Source: JANRKG01 sp033763635 | GTDB lineage: Bacteria > Cyanobacteriota > Cyanobacteriia > GCF-001939115 | Reading direction: 5' to 3' | NCBI GenBank assembly: GCA_033763635.1 | Contig: JANRKG010000003.1 | Location: forward strand, 1-14,335 | DNA: 14,335 bases | Shown: piece after piece, positions 1 through 6,158 of the stretch | Position numbering within the stretch: position 1 is the stretch's first letter | How the letters are laid out: the number at the start of each line of letters is the position of its first letter | The notes under the pieces: generated by a model | The model's input: only the letters and a program-made list of their open reading frames with translations | What the model was told of the DNA's origin: nothing | Databases searched by the model: none | Program-made: the position numbers and the translations under genes

Positions 1-377
1 TTAATGCTGGTTCTTTCAGCACCCTGGTTGCTGCCGTCAAAGCTGCTGGCTTAGTCGAGACTCTTAAAGGTAAGGGACCCTTCACGGTCTTTGCTCCTAC
101 GGATGAGGCATTTGCCAAGTTGCCCGCAGGTACAGTGGAAGGGCTACTCAAAGACATTCCCCAACTCAAGAAAATCCTGACCTATCATGTCGTGTCTGGT
201 AAGGTCATGGCAGCAGATGTAACAAAGCTAAAATCGGCTAAAACCGTTGAAGGATCGGATGTAGCGATCGATGCTTCCCAGGGCGTTAAGGTGAATGACT
301 CTACAGTAACGACTCCTGATGTAGCTGCTGATAATGGCGTGATTCACATTATTGATACCGTGTTAATGCCTGCATAG
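1..377 (+). CDS. Fasciclin (FAS1) domain protein, 3' part
   Basis: The reading frame is open from the left edge to the TAG at 375-377, so the start lies outside the window; about 124 residues are visible. They form most of one FAS1 domain: the FTVFAPTDEAF segment is encoded at about 81-113, followed by the conserved YHVVSGK stretch (about 183-203) and the closing NGVIHIIDTVLMPA. The protein ends directly after the FAS1 core, as in the common single-domain cyanobacterial fasciclin proteins (about 130-180 residues). Those are usually exported and linked to adhesion or surface functions, with the molecular role poorly known. The signal peptide cannot be seen here. A strong hairpin follows the stop codon, so the gene probably ends its own transcript. 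Confidence 0.93.
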   Translation, partial: NAGSFSTLVAAVKAAGLVETLKGKGPFTVFAPTDEAFAKLPAGTVEGLLKDIPQLKKILTYHVVSGKVMAADVTKLKSAKTVEGSDVAIDASQGVKVNDSTVTTPDVAADNGVIHIIDTVLMPA

Positions 378-384
378 CCCCCCT

Positions 385-412
385 TCTAAGAGTAGTCCCC
401 ACTACTCTTAGA
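385..412 (+). terminator. Perfect 12-bp hairpin after the fasciclin gene
   Basis: The arms at 385-396 (TCTAAGAGTAGT) and 401-412 (ACTACTCTTAGA) are exact reverse complements around a CCCC loop, starting 8 bp after the fasciclin stop. The following bases (ttgactaaattt) are AT-rich but contain no clean T-run, so this is a probable rather than textbook intrinsic terminator. It separates the fasciclin gene from the DUF1816 gene. Confidence 0.7.
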
Positions 413-435
413 TTGACTAAATTTAGGACTTCATC

Positions 436-717
436 ATGCATTCACCCTTACTTGTAAAATCGCAACAACAACAATTCCCGATCGCCTCATACACAGTTCA
501 ACTACACCTATCCTGGTGGGTTGAAATTAACACGTCGGTCCCTCTATGCACCTACTATTTTGGCCCGTTTGACAATCAAACAGAAGCGAGAGAGTCCAGA
601 ACGGGTTATGTGGATGACCTTTATCAGGAAGGAGCAAGAGACATTGTGGCACTCGTTAAACATTGTCACCCTAAAAAACTCACCATCGATCAAGGCTACT
701 CTTTCGCTCGACCTTAA
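436..717 (+). CDS. DUF1816 domain-containing small protein
   Basis: This 93-residue protein carries the pattern of the cyanobacterial DUF1816 family: SWWVEI at about residues 26-31, CTYYFGPF at 38-45, GYVDDL at 57-62, a Cys at 77, and KLTI at 81-84. The family is short, soluble and largely restricted to cyanobacteria, and its biochemical function is unknown. The ATG at 436 is preceded by AGGA at 425-428 with 7 bases of spacing, which supports this start. The roughly 20-residue N-terminal extension rich in Gln and Ser is less typical of the domain. A hairpin lies upstream and an AT-rich gap downstream, so it is probably transcribed alone. Confidence 0.85.
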   Translation: MHSPLLVKSQQQQFPIASYTVQLHLSWWVEINTSVPLCTYYFGPFDNQTEARESRTGYVDDLYQEGARDIVALVKHCHPKKLTIDQGYSFARP

Positions 718-882
718 AATCGTTCAATAGGGTTGTGTCATAAATCATTGATGACAAAATCGTTTTTCTCAAACATTGTTAAATTTATTACAAATTAACC
801 TTGCAAATTTTATTCCTTTAGATCGATGAAATTTAGATTCGGCTGATTTAAATTTTTTCTGTAATTAGGAGATATCTTTAAA
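718..882. other. AT-rich intergenic region
   Basis: This 165-bp stretch separates the DUF1816 gene from the zinc-ribbon gene. It is very AT-rich, with T-runs near 763-767 and 853-858, and has one weak inverted repeat (TGTCAT at 736-741 with ATGACA at 751-756). I see no convincing gene. It probably carries the promoter for the gene starting at 883, but I cannot place -35 and -10 boxes with confidence. Confidence 0.5.
867..872 (+). promoter_or_regulatory. RBS that decides a GTG start
   Basis: AGGAGA lies 10 bases before the GTG at 883. Internal ATGs in the same frame at 958 and 973 lack a usable site: GGAG at 968-971 is only one base from the 973 ATG. This favours the GTG start. Confidence 0.5.
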
Positions 883-1095
883 GTGATAGCTTTAATTATT
901 ACACCCCAAAAATTCAATTTTTTGCGGAGTTTGGCTTCTGAAAAACCATCTCTAATTATGTTTGATCGGAGCATGACAAATCAGCATTGTTGTCCTTGTT
1001 GTTCCTATGTTTTACTGCGTCACATTCAACATGGAACTGTATATTGGCGCTGTAGTCACTGCCATGAGTCAATGCCTGCTTGGTCACTGTTGTAA
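883..1095 (+). CDS. Small zinc-ribbon protein (CPCC type)
   Basis: This 70-residue protein starts with GTG. The C-terminal half holds two Cys pairs: C36/C37 with C39/C40 in the CCPCC cluster, then C57 and C60 in WRCSHC, with a conserved-looking LLRHI-x-H-G-x-x-YW segment between them. Two CxxC knuckles about 17-20 residues apart fit a zinc ribbon. Short proteins of the pattern CPCC, LLRHI, YWxC, CxxC recur in cyanobacteria as conserved hypotheticals, a recollection I cannot check here. No DNA-binding or enzymatic domain is visible, and the N-terminal 30 residues are not distinctive. A role as a small regulatory or adaptor protein is possible but unproven. Confidence 0.7.
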   Translation: MIALIITPQKFNFLRSLASEKPSLIMFDRSMTNQHCCPCCSYVLLRHIQHGTVYWRCSHCHESMPAWSLL

Positions 1096-1190
1096 GAATA
1101 AAGCGAAGATCATTCAGAGTTTAATTCAACCGTTTAAAGCTCTGAAGCTTTCCATCGCATTAAAGCTAACTGTAGTAATCACAGGTCTTT

Positions 1191-2714
1191 ATGAAAGCAT
1201 TGTTGCTCTATCCTCAATTTCCGCAGTCTTTCTGGTCTTACGATCGCTTCATGGAAATTGCAGGATTGAAAGCAGTCATTCCACCTCTGGGAATTATTAC
1301 CGTTGCGGCACTGCTCCCTTCTACCTGGGACATCCGATTTTACGATCGCAATGTCGCTTGTGAGAGTGAAGCCGATTGGGAGTGGTGTGACCTGGTGATT
1401 CTCTCTGCCATGATCGTTCAAAAGTCAGATTTCCAGAGGCTCATTCAAAAAGCCGTTCAGTTAGGGAAGAAAGTTGCCGTCGGGGGTCCTTATCCAACCT
1501 CGGTGCCGCAAGATGCGCTTGAAGTTGGTGCCCAGTTCCTGATCCTGGATGAAGGGGAGATGACCGTTCCGCAATTTCTAGACGCGATTGAGCAGGGCGA
1601 TACGCAGGGAATCTTTCGTTCAACGGTGAAGCCGGATGTGACGCAAAGCCCCATGCCACGCTTTGACTTGCTTCGACGGGATGCTTACTTGATGATGGCG
1701 ATCCAGTTTTCGCGTGGGTGTCCATTCAACTGTGAGTTTTGTGACATTATTTCGCTCTATGGTCGCAAACCCCGTACCAAAGAACCGAGTCAGGCTTTGG
1801 CGGAGTTGCAAAAACTGTATGACTTAGGGTGGCGCGGGTCCCTGTTCGTTGTAGATGATAATTTTATTGGAAATCAGCGGAATGTTAAACGTTTTCTCCG
1901 AGAACTGATTCCCTGGATGCAGCAGCACAATTATCCCTTCACCTTCATTACAGAAGCCTCAGTGAATCTGGCAGAGGATGATGAATTGCTGAAACTCATG
2001 GGTGAGGCAGGCTTTTTTGCTGTTTTCCTGGGTATTGAAACGCCGGATCAGGACAGTTTACAAGTGACTCGCAAACTACAAAATACCCGTAATCCCCTGG
2101 TAGAAGCCTGTGACAAGATTAACAAGGCAGGACTGCTAATTTATGCAGGATTTATTCTGGGGTTTGATGGAGAGAAAGCAGGTGCAGGCGATCGCATTCA
2201 AGCCTTTGTCGAACAAACGAGTATTCCCCAACCCATGTTAGGCATTCTGCAAGCGCTACCCAATACTGCCCTTTGGGATCGGTTGAAAAAAGAGGATCGC
2301 TTAATTGCGAGCGGTAGTCATCCAACGGGGGATCAAAATACCCTGATGAACTTCATTCCGACTCGTCCAATTACCGAGATTGCCAAAGAGTATGTCGAAG
2401 GGTTCTGGACCCTGTATGAACCTCAAAACTATCTGAAACGCTGTTTCCAACAATGCCTCAAAATTGAGTCTTTGAACAGAAAGCAGCAAACAATGCAATT
2501 CCCGCTACGGAAAGGGTTAACGTTAATCGCTCAACTGATCTGGCATCAGGGAATCCGTCGATCAGAAATCCGAGGGCAATTTTGGTATCAACTCTGGATT
2601 GTACTGCTCAACAAACCGCAGGTTTTGAATATGTACTTGGGGCTATGTGCGGCTGGAGAACATTTCTGGGAATATCGTGTGTTAGCAAAAGAGCGGATTA
2701 CTCAACAATTGTGA
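1191..2714 (+). CDS. B12-binding radical SAM protein (HpnP-like, DUF4070 type)
   Basis: This 507-residue protein has the layout of class B (cobalamin-dependent) radical SAM enzymes. Residues 1 to about 140 form the B12-binding fold, with PPLGIITVAALLP near 31-43, VAVGGPYPTS near 95-104, and LDEGE near 119-123. The [4Fe-4S]/SAM motif follows as GCPFNCEFCD, with cysteines 177, 181 and 184. The TIM-barrel part includes VVDDNFIGN and GIETPD, and a DUF4070-like C-terminal part follows. Related enzymes methylate unactivated carbons; HpnP makes 2-methylhopanoids, and several cyanobacterial paralogues have unknown substrates. I see no hopanoid genes nearby, so the substrate cannot be assigned. The ATG at 1191 starts the conserved KALLLYPQFP strand and has a weak AGG upstream, so the start is likely right. 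Transcription converges with the minus-strand genes downstream. Confidence 0.92.
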   Translation: MKALLLYPQFPQSFWSYDRFMEIAGLKAVIPPLGIITVAALLPSTWDIRFYDRNVACESEADWEWCDLVILSAMIVQKSDFQRLIQKAVQLGKKVAVGGPYPTSVPQDALEVGAQFLILDEGEMTVPQFLDAIEQGDTQGIFRSTVKPDVTQSPMPRFDLLRRDAYLMMAIQFSRGCPFNCEFCDIISLYGRKPRTKEPSQALAELQKLYDLGWRGSLFVVDDNFIGNQRNVKRFLRELIPWMQQHNYPFTFITEASVNLAEDDELLKLMGEAGFFAVFLGIETPDQDSLQVTRKLQNTRNPLVEACDKINKAGLLIYAGFILGFDGEKAGAGDRIQAFVEQTSIPQPMLGILQALPNTALWDRLKKEDRLIASGSHPTGDQNTLMNFIPTRPITEIAKEYVEGFWTLYEPQNYLKRCFQQCLKIESLNRKQQTMQFPLRKGLTLIAQLIWHQGIRRSEIRGQFWYQLWIVLLNKPQVLNMYLGLCAAGEHFWEYRVLAKERITQQL

Positions 2715-2729
2715 CTCATGGGTGAACTG

Positions 2730-2752
2730 AGGTTGATATGTGGCATCAACCT
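2730..2752. terminator. 8-bp inverted repeat after the radical SAM gene
   Basis: AGGTTGAT at 2730-2737 pairs perfectly with ATCAACCT at 2745-2752 around a 7-base loop, 15 bp after the radical SAM stop. No T-run follows, so termination is plausible but weakly supported. Confidence 0.4.
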
Positions 2753-2810
2753 ACGAACTACTGAGTGTTAATCGCAGTCAAAGTATAGCAGCACCCATTC
2801 TAATTAGGAT

Positions 2811-2835
2811 GGAAGGCAGGTCCTGTCTGCCTTCT
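2811..2835. terminator. Hairpin between convergent genes
   Basis: GAAGGCAG at 2812-2819 pairs perfectly with CTGCCTTC at 2827-2834, with a 7-base loop and possible flanking G-T pairs. It lies just downstream of the minus-strand MCP gene, between two convergent genes, and could end transcription from either side. It lacks a strong T-run on either strand. Confidence 0.45.
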
Positions 2836-2851
2836 GCCTCTTGCGAACTCT

Positions 2852-3496
2852 TCAGACAACGGTTTGGAGATTCGTTGCAGCTTCATTGAGTTGTTGGGTA
2901 CTGGTCTTGGTTTGTATAATACTTGTGGCAACTTGAGAGGCTTCGTGATTGATGGAAGTCATGGCTTCTACCACCTGTCTAATGGCGATCGCCTGTTGTT
3001 TTGCCGTCAGGGAAATTTGTTGGCTATTGGCTGTAATCCCGCCGATCGCTGCCACAATACTTTCGACTGTCTTGGTTCCTTCGTCTGTCACCATGACGGT
3101 TGAATTGGTAGCTCTCTGAATATCTGTGACTAATCCACCAATTTTCTCCGCTGACTTTCGACTTTGTTCTGCCAGCTTGCGAATTTCACTTGCTACCACT
3201 GAGAAGCCTTTCCCATGTTCCCCCGCCCGAACGGCTTCAACGGCTGCATTCAAAGCCAGCATATTTGTCTGGTTCGCCAGTTCACTCACAATACTAGAAA
3301 TGGAGCCAATTTGATTCGTTGTCTCACTCAAATGGAGAATTTGCTCGGCGATTTGATTCACTTTTGCTTTTAAACTGACACTTTCTTTTGCTTGTCCAAT
3401 GTCTCCGCCATCTACCAGATTCAGAACTTGACGCGCACCCATCGCTGCTGCTTCTGCTTGTTCCGCCGATTGTTGCGAAGAAATACTTAGTGCCAT
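2852..3496 (-). CDS. Stand-alone MCP signalling domain protein
   Basis: This 214-residue protein is essentially only the cytoplasmic signalling hairpin of a methyl-accepting chemotaxis protein. The highly conserved tip, which contacts CheA and CheW, spans about residues 72-101, with LANQTNMLALNAA, VEAVRAGE and GKGFSVVA; the usual EAARAGE reads EAVRAGE here. The long helices on both sides (about 40-70 and 110-200) are predicted coiled coil. There is no transmembrane segment, HAMP, PAS or GAF domain. The start looks genuine: AGGAA at 3503-3507 precedes the ATG (3496-3494) by 6 bases. It is therefore probably a soluble receptor-like adaptor that could join CheA/CheW arrays used in cyanobacterial phototaxis or motility. 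The alternative is a receptor that lost its sensory half and gained a start. No che genes are visible nearby. Confidence 0.88.
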   Translation of the reverse strand: MALSISSQQSAEQAEAAAMGARQVLNLVDGGDIGQAKESVSLKAKVNQIAEQILHLSETTNQIGSISSIVSELANQTNMLALNAAVEAVRAGEHGKGFSVVASEIRKLAEQSRKSAEKIGGLVTDIQRATNSTVMVTDEGTKTVESIVAAIGGITANSQQISLTAKQQAIAIRQVVEAMTSINHEASQVATSIIQTKTSTQQLNEAATNLQTVV

Positions 3497-3664
3497 TTTT
3501 CATTCCTAATTTTCTCTACCCTTTATAGAAAAGGATTACCGCGAAGCCGACGACATCATCAGATAGAAGGATCTGGGGCTTGTTCCGTTCCTCCAATTCC
3601 CAGAAATCCAGCTTCTACACAAAGGCGATGCTCATAGCAAATGACCCACTAGTTGAGTATTTAC
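3497..3664. other. Intergenic region with a possible coding remnant on the minus strand
   Basis: I see no complete gene in these 168 bp. On the minus strand, about 3558-3635, a short frame reads YEHRLCVEAGFLGIGGTEQ followed by APDPSI and a stop. An overlapping frame stays open as WELEERNKPQ, then DDVVGFAVILFYKG and a stop near the MCP start region. Neither has a start codon with a ribosome binding site. It may be a remnant of an older gene or a dispersed repeat, and it also contains the 5' region of the MCP gene. Confidence 0.3.
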
Positions 3665-4009
3665 TTACGAAACTTGTTGTTCCTTCTTAAATTTACGTCG
3701 GTAAAGACTAATAATTATCCCTCCTATTAAAACTAATGCCAGAGCTGATGAAAACTCTGGAATAGCTTGAGTGTTAGTCATTAAATTTGCATCTTTCCCC
3801 CATTCTTGTGAGCCAGTCCCAGGAGTCCAAGGTTTTTTTTCACCCATAAATTGAGTAGTACAGGGCTTTCTTCCTAAATTAAAATTTGCTGCCAGACTTC
3901 TCGAAGGAATCGCAATAGAGGAACTCATCATCGTACTACTCAAGAGAATCATGGAGAGACGAGCACACAACCGCTTTAACGGAATTTTGAAGGAGAACTG
4001 AAGTTGCAT
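3665..4009 (-). CDS. Small exported protein with PEP-CTERM-like sorting tail
   Basis: The chosen ATG (4009-4007) has AGGA at 4016-4019 with 6 bases of spacing; an in-frame start 10 codons upstream lacks this. The product is 114 residues. Residues 1 to about 41 look like a signal peptide: a basic segment with K9, K12 and R13, a hydrophobic stretch MILLSSTMM, and a small-residue end SLAA. A short polar region of about 40 residues follows. The tail then reads IPEFSS (83-88), a hydrophobic helix ALALVLIGGIII, and the basic end RRKFKK (104-109). This tripartite tail resembles PEP-CTERM signals handled by exosortases, with PEF in place of PEP. I recognise no function for the mature region, which contains one Cys (C50) and is rich in Gly, Lys, Trp and Thr. 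It lies 41 bp downstream of the M50 gene on the same strand, so the two are probably co-transcribed. It could be a substrate or partner of that protease. Confidence 0.72.
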   Translation of the reverse strand: MQLQFSFKIPLKRLCARLSMILLSSTMMSSSIAIPSRSLAANFNLGRKPCTTQFMGEKKPWTPGTGSQEWGKDANLMTNTQAIPEFSSALALVLIGGIIISLYRRKFKKEQQVS

Positions 4010-4050
4010 AGTATTTCCTGAGGGAGGGGTTGTAAACAAATTGAAGCAAG

Positions 4051-5433
4051 TTAAAGAGGTAATTTAGGAAAGAGCCACTGGGTAATCCAGAATAGTAAAT
4101 TACCAATCGCCCAAAGCGAATAAGCAAAACTCAAGGGCATGTAGATTGCTAAAATTCCATAGTCTTGAGGCTGCTCTGGACTGGGTTCGTTCCGCCATAG
4201 ATCCCGATAGAATTCCAAGGATCGTTGTCGTAAGTTGTTCAAACCCGTTAAAGCGACCAAAATATAATAACCATCTAGTTTCGAGAGAGGATTGAGGTTA
4301 AAAAGTAACGTAAACTGAGCCGCGATCATGAGTAGATAACTGCCAATAAACAGCCCGGTTTCCGGTTGTGACCAGTGCCAAAGGAGTAATGCGATCGCCC
4401 ATAGGCCCAACTGACATAGGATTCCTGCGGCATATACGAATGCTCGCTGAGATCTTCGCACTAGTCCATAGGAATCGGTAGTGTCGGTGTAAGCGCCTGG
4501 TAGGAGGCAAATGAACATTAACCCCATCTCTGGCACAATGCCGTTGTAGTGCTTCAGAGTAAATGCATGGCCCAACTCATGCAGAGAGATCACCCCCATC
4601 ATGATCAGGACAAAGGGAAAGAGGAGGTGAACATCATATTGAGCTAATAATTGCTGTCCTGTGCTGAAGATTCTGGGTTGCTCTGCCAACCCGATCGCCA
4701 TTGCAAAGGCTAGACACACCAGGAGCAAAAAACTAGCGGTGGGCGTAAACAAAAATTGAACTTTGCCAACATGCTGGGTTAGCCAGCGATCGGGATTAAA
4801 CAAGGGCACTTGAAAATATAGCAGACTCAGCAGGGAAATCTTGCGGGGCGGTTTAACAGGTTCCGTTCCTGTCAGCATGCCTGTTGCTGTAAGTAACTGC
4901 AAAAGATGCTGTAATTCCTCTGCACTCAAGTTGAAGTCAGCCAGGAGGTTTGTTAGGGGTCGTCTTCCCAATTGTAGGAGAACGGCACGATCGGCTTCAC
5001 TGACCTGTAAAAAGGTGACTGCTTCAGGATTTCGTAAAATCCACTGACGATTTGGATAGGGTATCCACTGAACACAAGATTTAAGCCGAGGCCCGTCAAC
5101 TTCTGAAGTTGGGGCTGTGATTTCTGCCAAAGGCTCAATCACGTTCCGATCAACTAACTGTTGTAAGAGTTGCTGAATAAAGCCAGGATTGAGCTTGCCT
5201 CCAAAGTAGTTTTCACAGAGGGATTGTACCTGGGAAATGGTAAATTTCCCTGTGAAATATTGCAGTGCATACCCTTCAACTGCATTAAAGGAGTAAGTTC
5301 GTGAACCACCCAGCGATTGCAAAATGATGCTATCGCGATTGGGTAACTTCCCCAGTCGCCAACCTGCTGTGAGATCGGGACATAACTGATTTGCTAGCGA
5401 ATCATTCACACTCAACTTTAGACTTTGTTCCAT
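4051..5433 (-). CDS. M50-type zinc metalloprotease-like membrane protein with PqqD-like domains
   Basis: This 460-residue protein resembles the putative peptide zinc metalloproteases of family M50. The zinc motif HELGH lies at residues 285-289. A distal NPLSKLDGYY (381-390) supplies D387, the expected third ligand. The MGLMFICLLPGAYTDTTD segment (303-320) is also typical. About six hydrophobic segments (227-250, 267-284, 302-315, 331-353, 361-382, 428-453) place the active site in the membrane. The N-terminal 190 residues are soluble and look like two tandem PqqD-like winged-helix units, about 25-102 and 118-188. PqqD-like domains in RiPP systems bind leader peptides. The ATG at 5433 or the adjoining GTG at 5436 could start translation; AGGGGAAG at 5442-5449 serves either. 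The small PEP-CTERM-like gene follows 41 bp downstream, and the giant S8 protein gene is divergent. Relatives often neighbour HlyD-type secretion adaptors, but none is visible here. Confidence 0.88.
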   Translation of the reverse strand: MEQSLKLSVNDSLANQLCPDLTAGWRLGKLPNRDSIILQSLGGSRTYSFNAVEGYALQYFTGKFTISQVQSLCENYFGGKLNPGFIQQLLQQLVDRNVIEPLAEITAPTSEVDGPRLKSCVQWIPYPNRQWILRNPEAVTFLQVSEADRAVLLQLGRRPLTNLLADFNLSAEELQHLLQLLTATGMLTGTEPVKPPRKISLLSLLYFQVPLFNPDRWLTQHVGKVQFLFTPTASFLLLVCLAFAMAIGLAEQPRIFSTGQQLLAQYDVHLLFPFVLIMMGVISLHELGHAFTLKHYNGIVPEMGLMFICLLPGAYTDTTDSYGLVRRSQRAFVYAAGILCQLGLWAIALLLWHWSQPETGLFIGSYLLMIAAQFTLLFNLNPLSKLDGYYILVALTGLNNLRQRSLEFYRDLWRNEPSPEQPQDYGILAIYMPLSFAYSLWAIGNLLFWITQWLFPKLPL

Positions 5434-5476
5434 CACACAAACTTCCCCTGAAGTAGGAAGAATAGTTGAACTGTCC

Positions 5477-5508
5477 GATTAGAAATTAAATTCATTTCTA
5501 ATCTTTTT
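5477..5508 (+). terminator. AT-rich hairpin followed by a T-run
   Basis: GATTAGAAAT (5477-5486) pairs perfectly with ATTTCTAATC (5494-5503) around a 7-base loop, and TTTTT follows at 5504-5508. The form fits an intrinsic terminator read rightward, but there is no rightward gene just upstream. It could also be a leader hairpin or operator for the M50 gene, whose start is about 44 bp away, or block antisense transcription. Confidence 0.4.
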
Positions 5509-5539
5509 AAGGAAGTTTTGCATGGTTTGAAAACACCAA

Positions 5540-5553
5540 GGTTTTATAAAACC
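5540..5553. promoter_or_regulatory. 14-bp perfect palindrome, candidate operator
   Basis: GGTTTTATAAAACC is its own reverse complement and contains a TATAAA-like core. It lies about 107 bp upstream of the M50 start. A perfect unspaced palindrome of this length in a divergent promoter region fits a dimeric regulator site overlapping a -10 element, but no regulator is encoded in the window. Confidence 0.4.
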
Positions 5554-5667
5554 GAAATTTTACGGAGCGCTTATGATCGCAAAAAACAAATAAATTTTCT
5601 ATGAAGTTGTATATTTTTAGAGGTTTATCACGAGTTAACCTGATTTTGTGATAGCAATCTTTTCGGT

Positions 5668-5707
5668 AAAATCAAAGCTCATCGTCTGACCTATTAACTT
5701 TGATTTT
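5668..5707. repeat. 10-bp inverted repeat with 20-bp spacer
   Basis: AAAATCAAAG (5668-5677) and CTTTGATTTT (5698-5707) are exact reverse complements 20 bp apart. A third copy of the core, GAAATCAAAG, occurs a little downstream near 5725-5735. Half-sites with a spacing of about three helical turns centre-to-centre would suit cooperative binding. Confidence 0.4.
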
Positions 5708-5912
5708 TGATACTTCCTCAGAATGAAATCAAAGCGATAGCCATTATTTGATAGGGGTTTCAAGGGAAAAATTTAATTATTCGTGCCCTGATCTCGGAAT
5801 TAGAAGATCTCACACTACACCAATTTTTTTGAGATTCATAAAGAATTTGCCTGTGATTTTCTTTTGTAAAGAATCAATAAAGAAGAGGGCGATCGTCATT
5901 TGAAGATTCGGG

Positions 5913-5941
5913 TGAAGTTGGTATATTCCTTCTCAACTTCA
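5913..5941. repeat. 8-bp inverted repeat
   Basis: TGAAGTTG (5913-5920) and CAACTTCA (5934-5941) are exact reverse complements with a 13-base centre that includes TATATT. It lies about 220 bp before the giant gene and may be a leader hairpin or binding site. Confidence 0.3.
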
Positions 5942-6075
5942 TCGCATTCTGACACACCGTTTTGGCCTATTCAAGTTAATTCTTAAGCTCAGTAGTTGAT
6001 GTCCTAAGGACACGAAAAACACTGCCTTCATAAGTTGCCTAACGAAACTTTTGTTATCCACACAGGTAGCTTCAT

Positions 6076-6101
6076 GGTGATTAGCGTGATTTTTGATCAC
6101 C
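6076..6101 (+). promoter_or_regulatory. Hairpin in the leader of the giant gene
   Basis: GGTGAT (6076-6081) can pair with ATCACC (6096-6101), or alternatively GTGAT (6086-6090) with ATCAC (6096-6100). The two foldings are mutually exclusive because they share the same right arm. This lies about 58-83 bases before the start codon. The stems are short, so function is uncertain. Confidence 0.3.
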
Positions 6102-6158
6102 CATCAAACTAACAACGACCCACTCACTACATCCAATTCAATCTAATCGGGAATACTT

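Larger units (their letters stand above)
5434..6158. promoter_or_regulatory. Long AT-rich divergent intergenic region
   Basis: About 725 bp separate the starts of the M50 gene (leftward) and the giant S8 gene (rightward). It has no convincing ORF and is markedly AT-rich. It contains a 10-bp-stem hairpin, a 14-bp perfect palindrome, a 10-bp inverted repeat with a nearby third half-site, and two further inverted repeats, listed separately. This density of symmetrical sites suggests regulator binding and a long 5' leader for the giant gene. I could not place -35/-10 promoters with good spacing. Confidence 0.6.

Noticed and set aside
521..730. 69-residue frame inside the DUF1816 gene
   Set aside because: It is an out-of-frame shadow; the DUF1816 motif set lies in the other frame.
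736..756. 6-bp inverted repeat TGTCAT/ATGACA after the DUF1816 gene as a terminator
   Set aside because: The stem is too short and AT-rich, and the T-run follows only after several other bases.
1007..1363. 118-residue plus-strand frame overlapping the zinc-ribbon and radical SAM genes
   Set aside because: It overlaps both real genes in another frame; its segments are out-of-frame translations of them.
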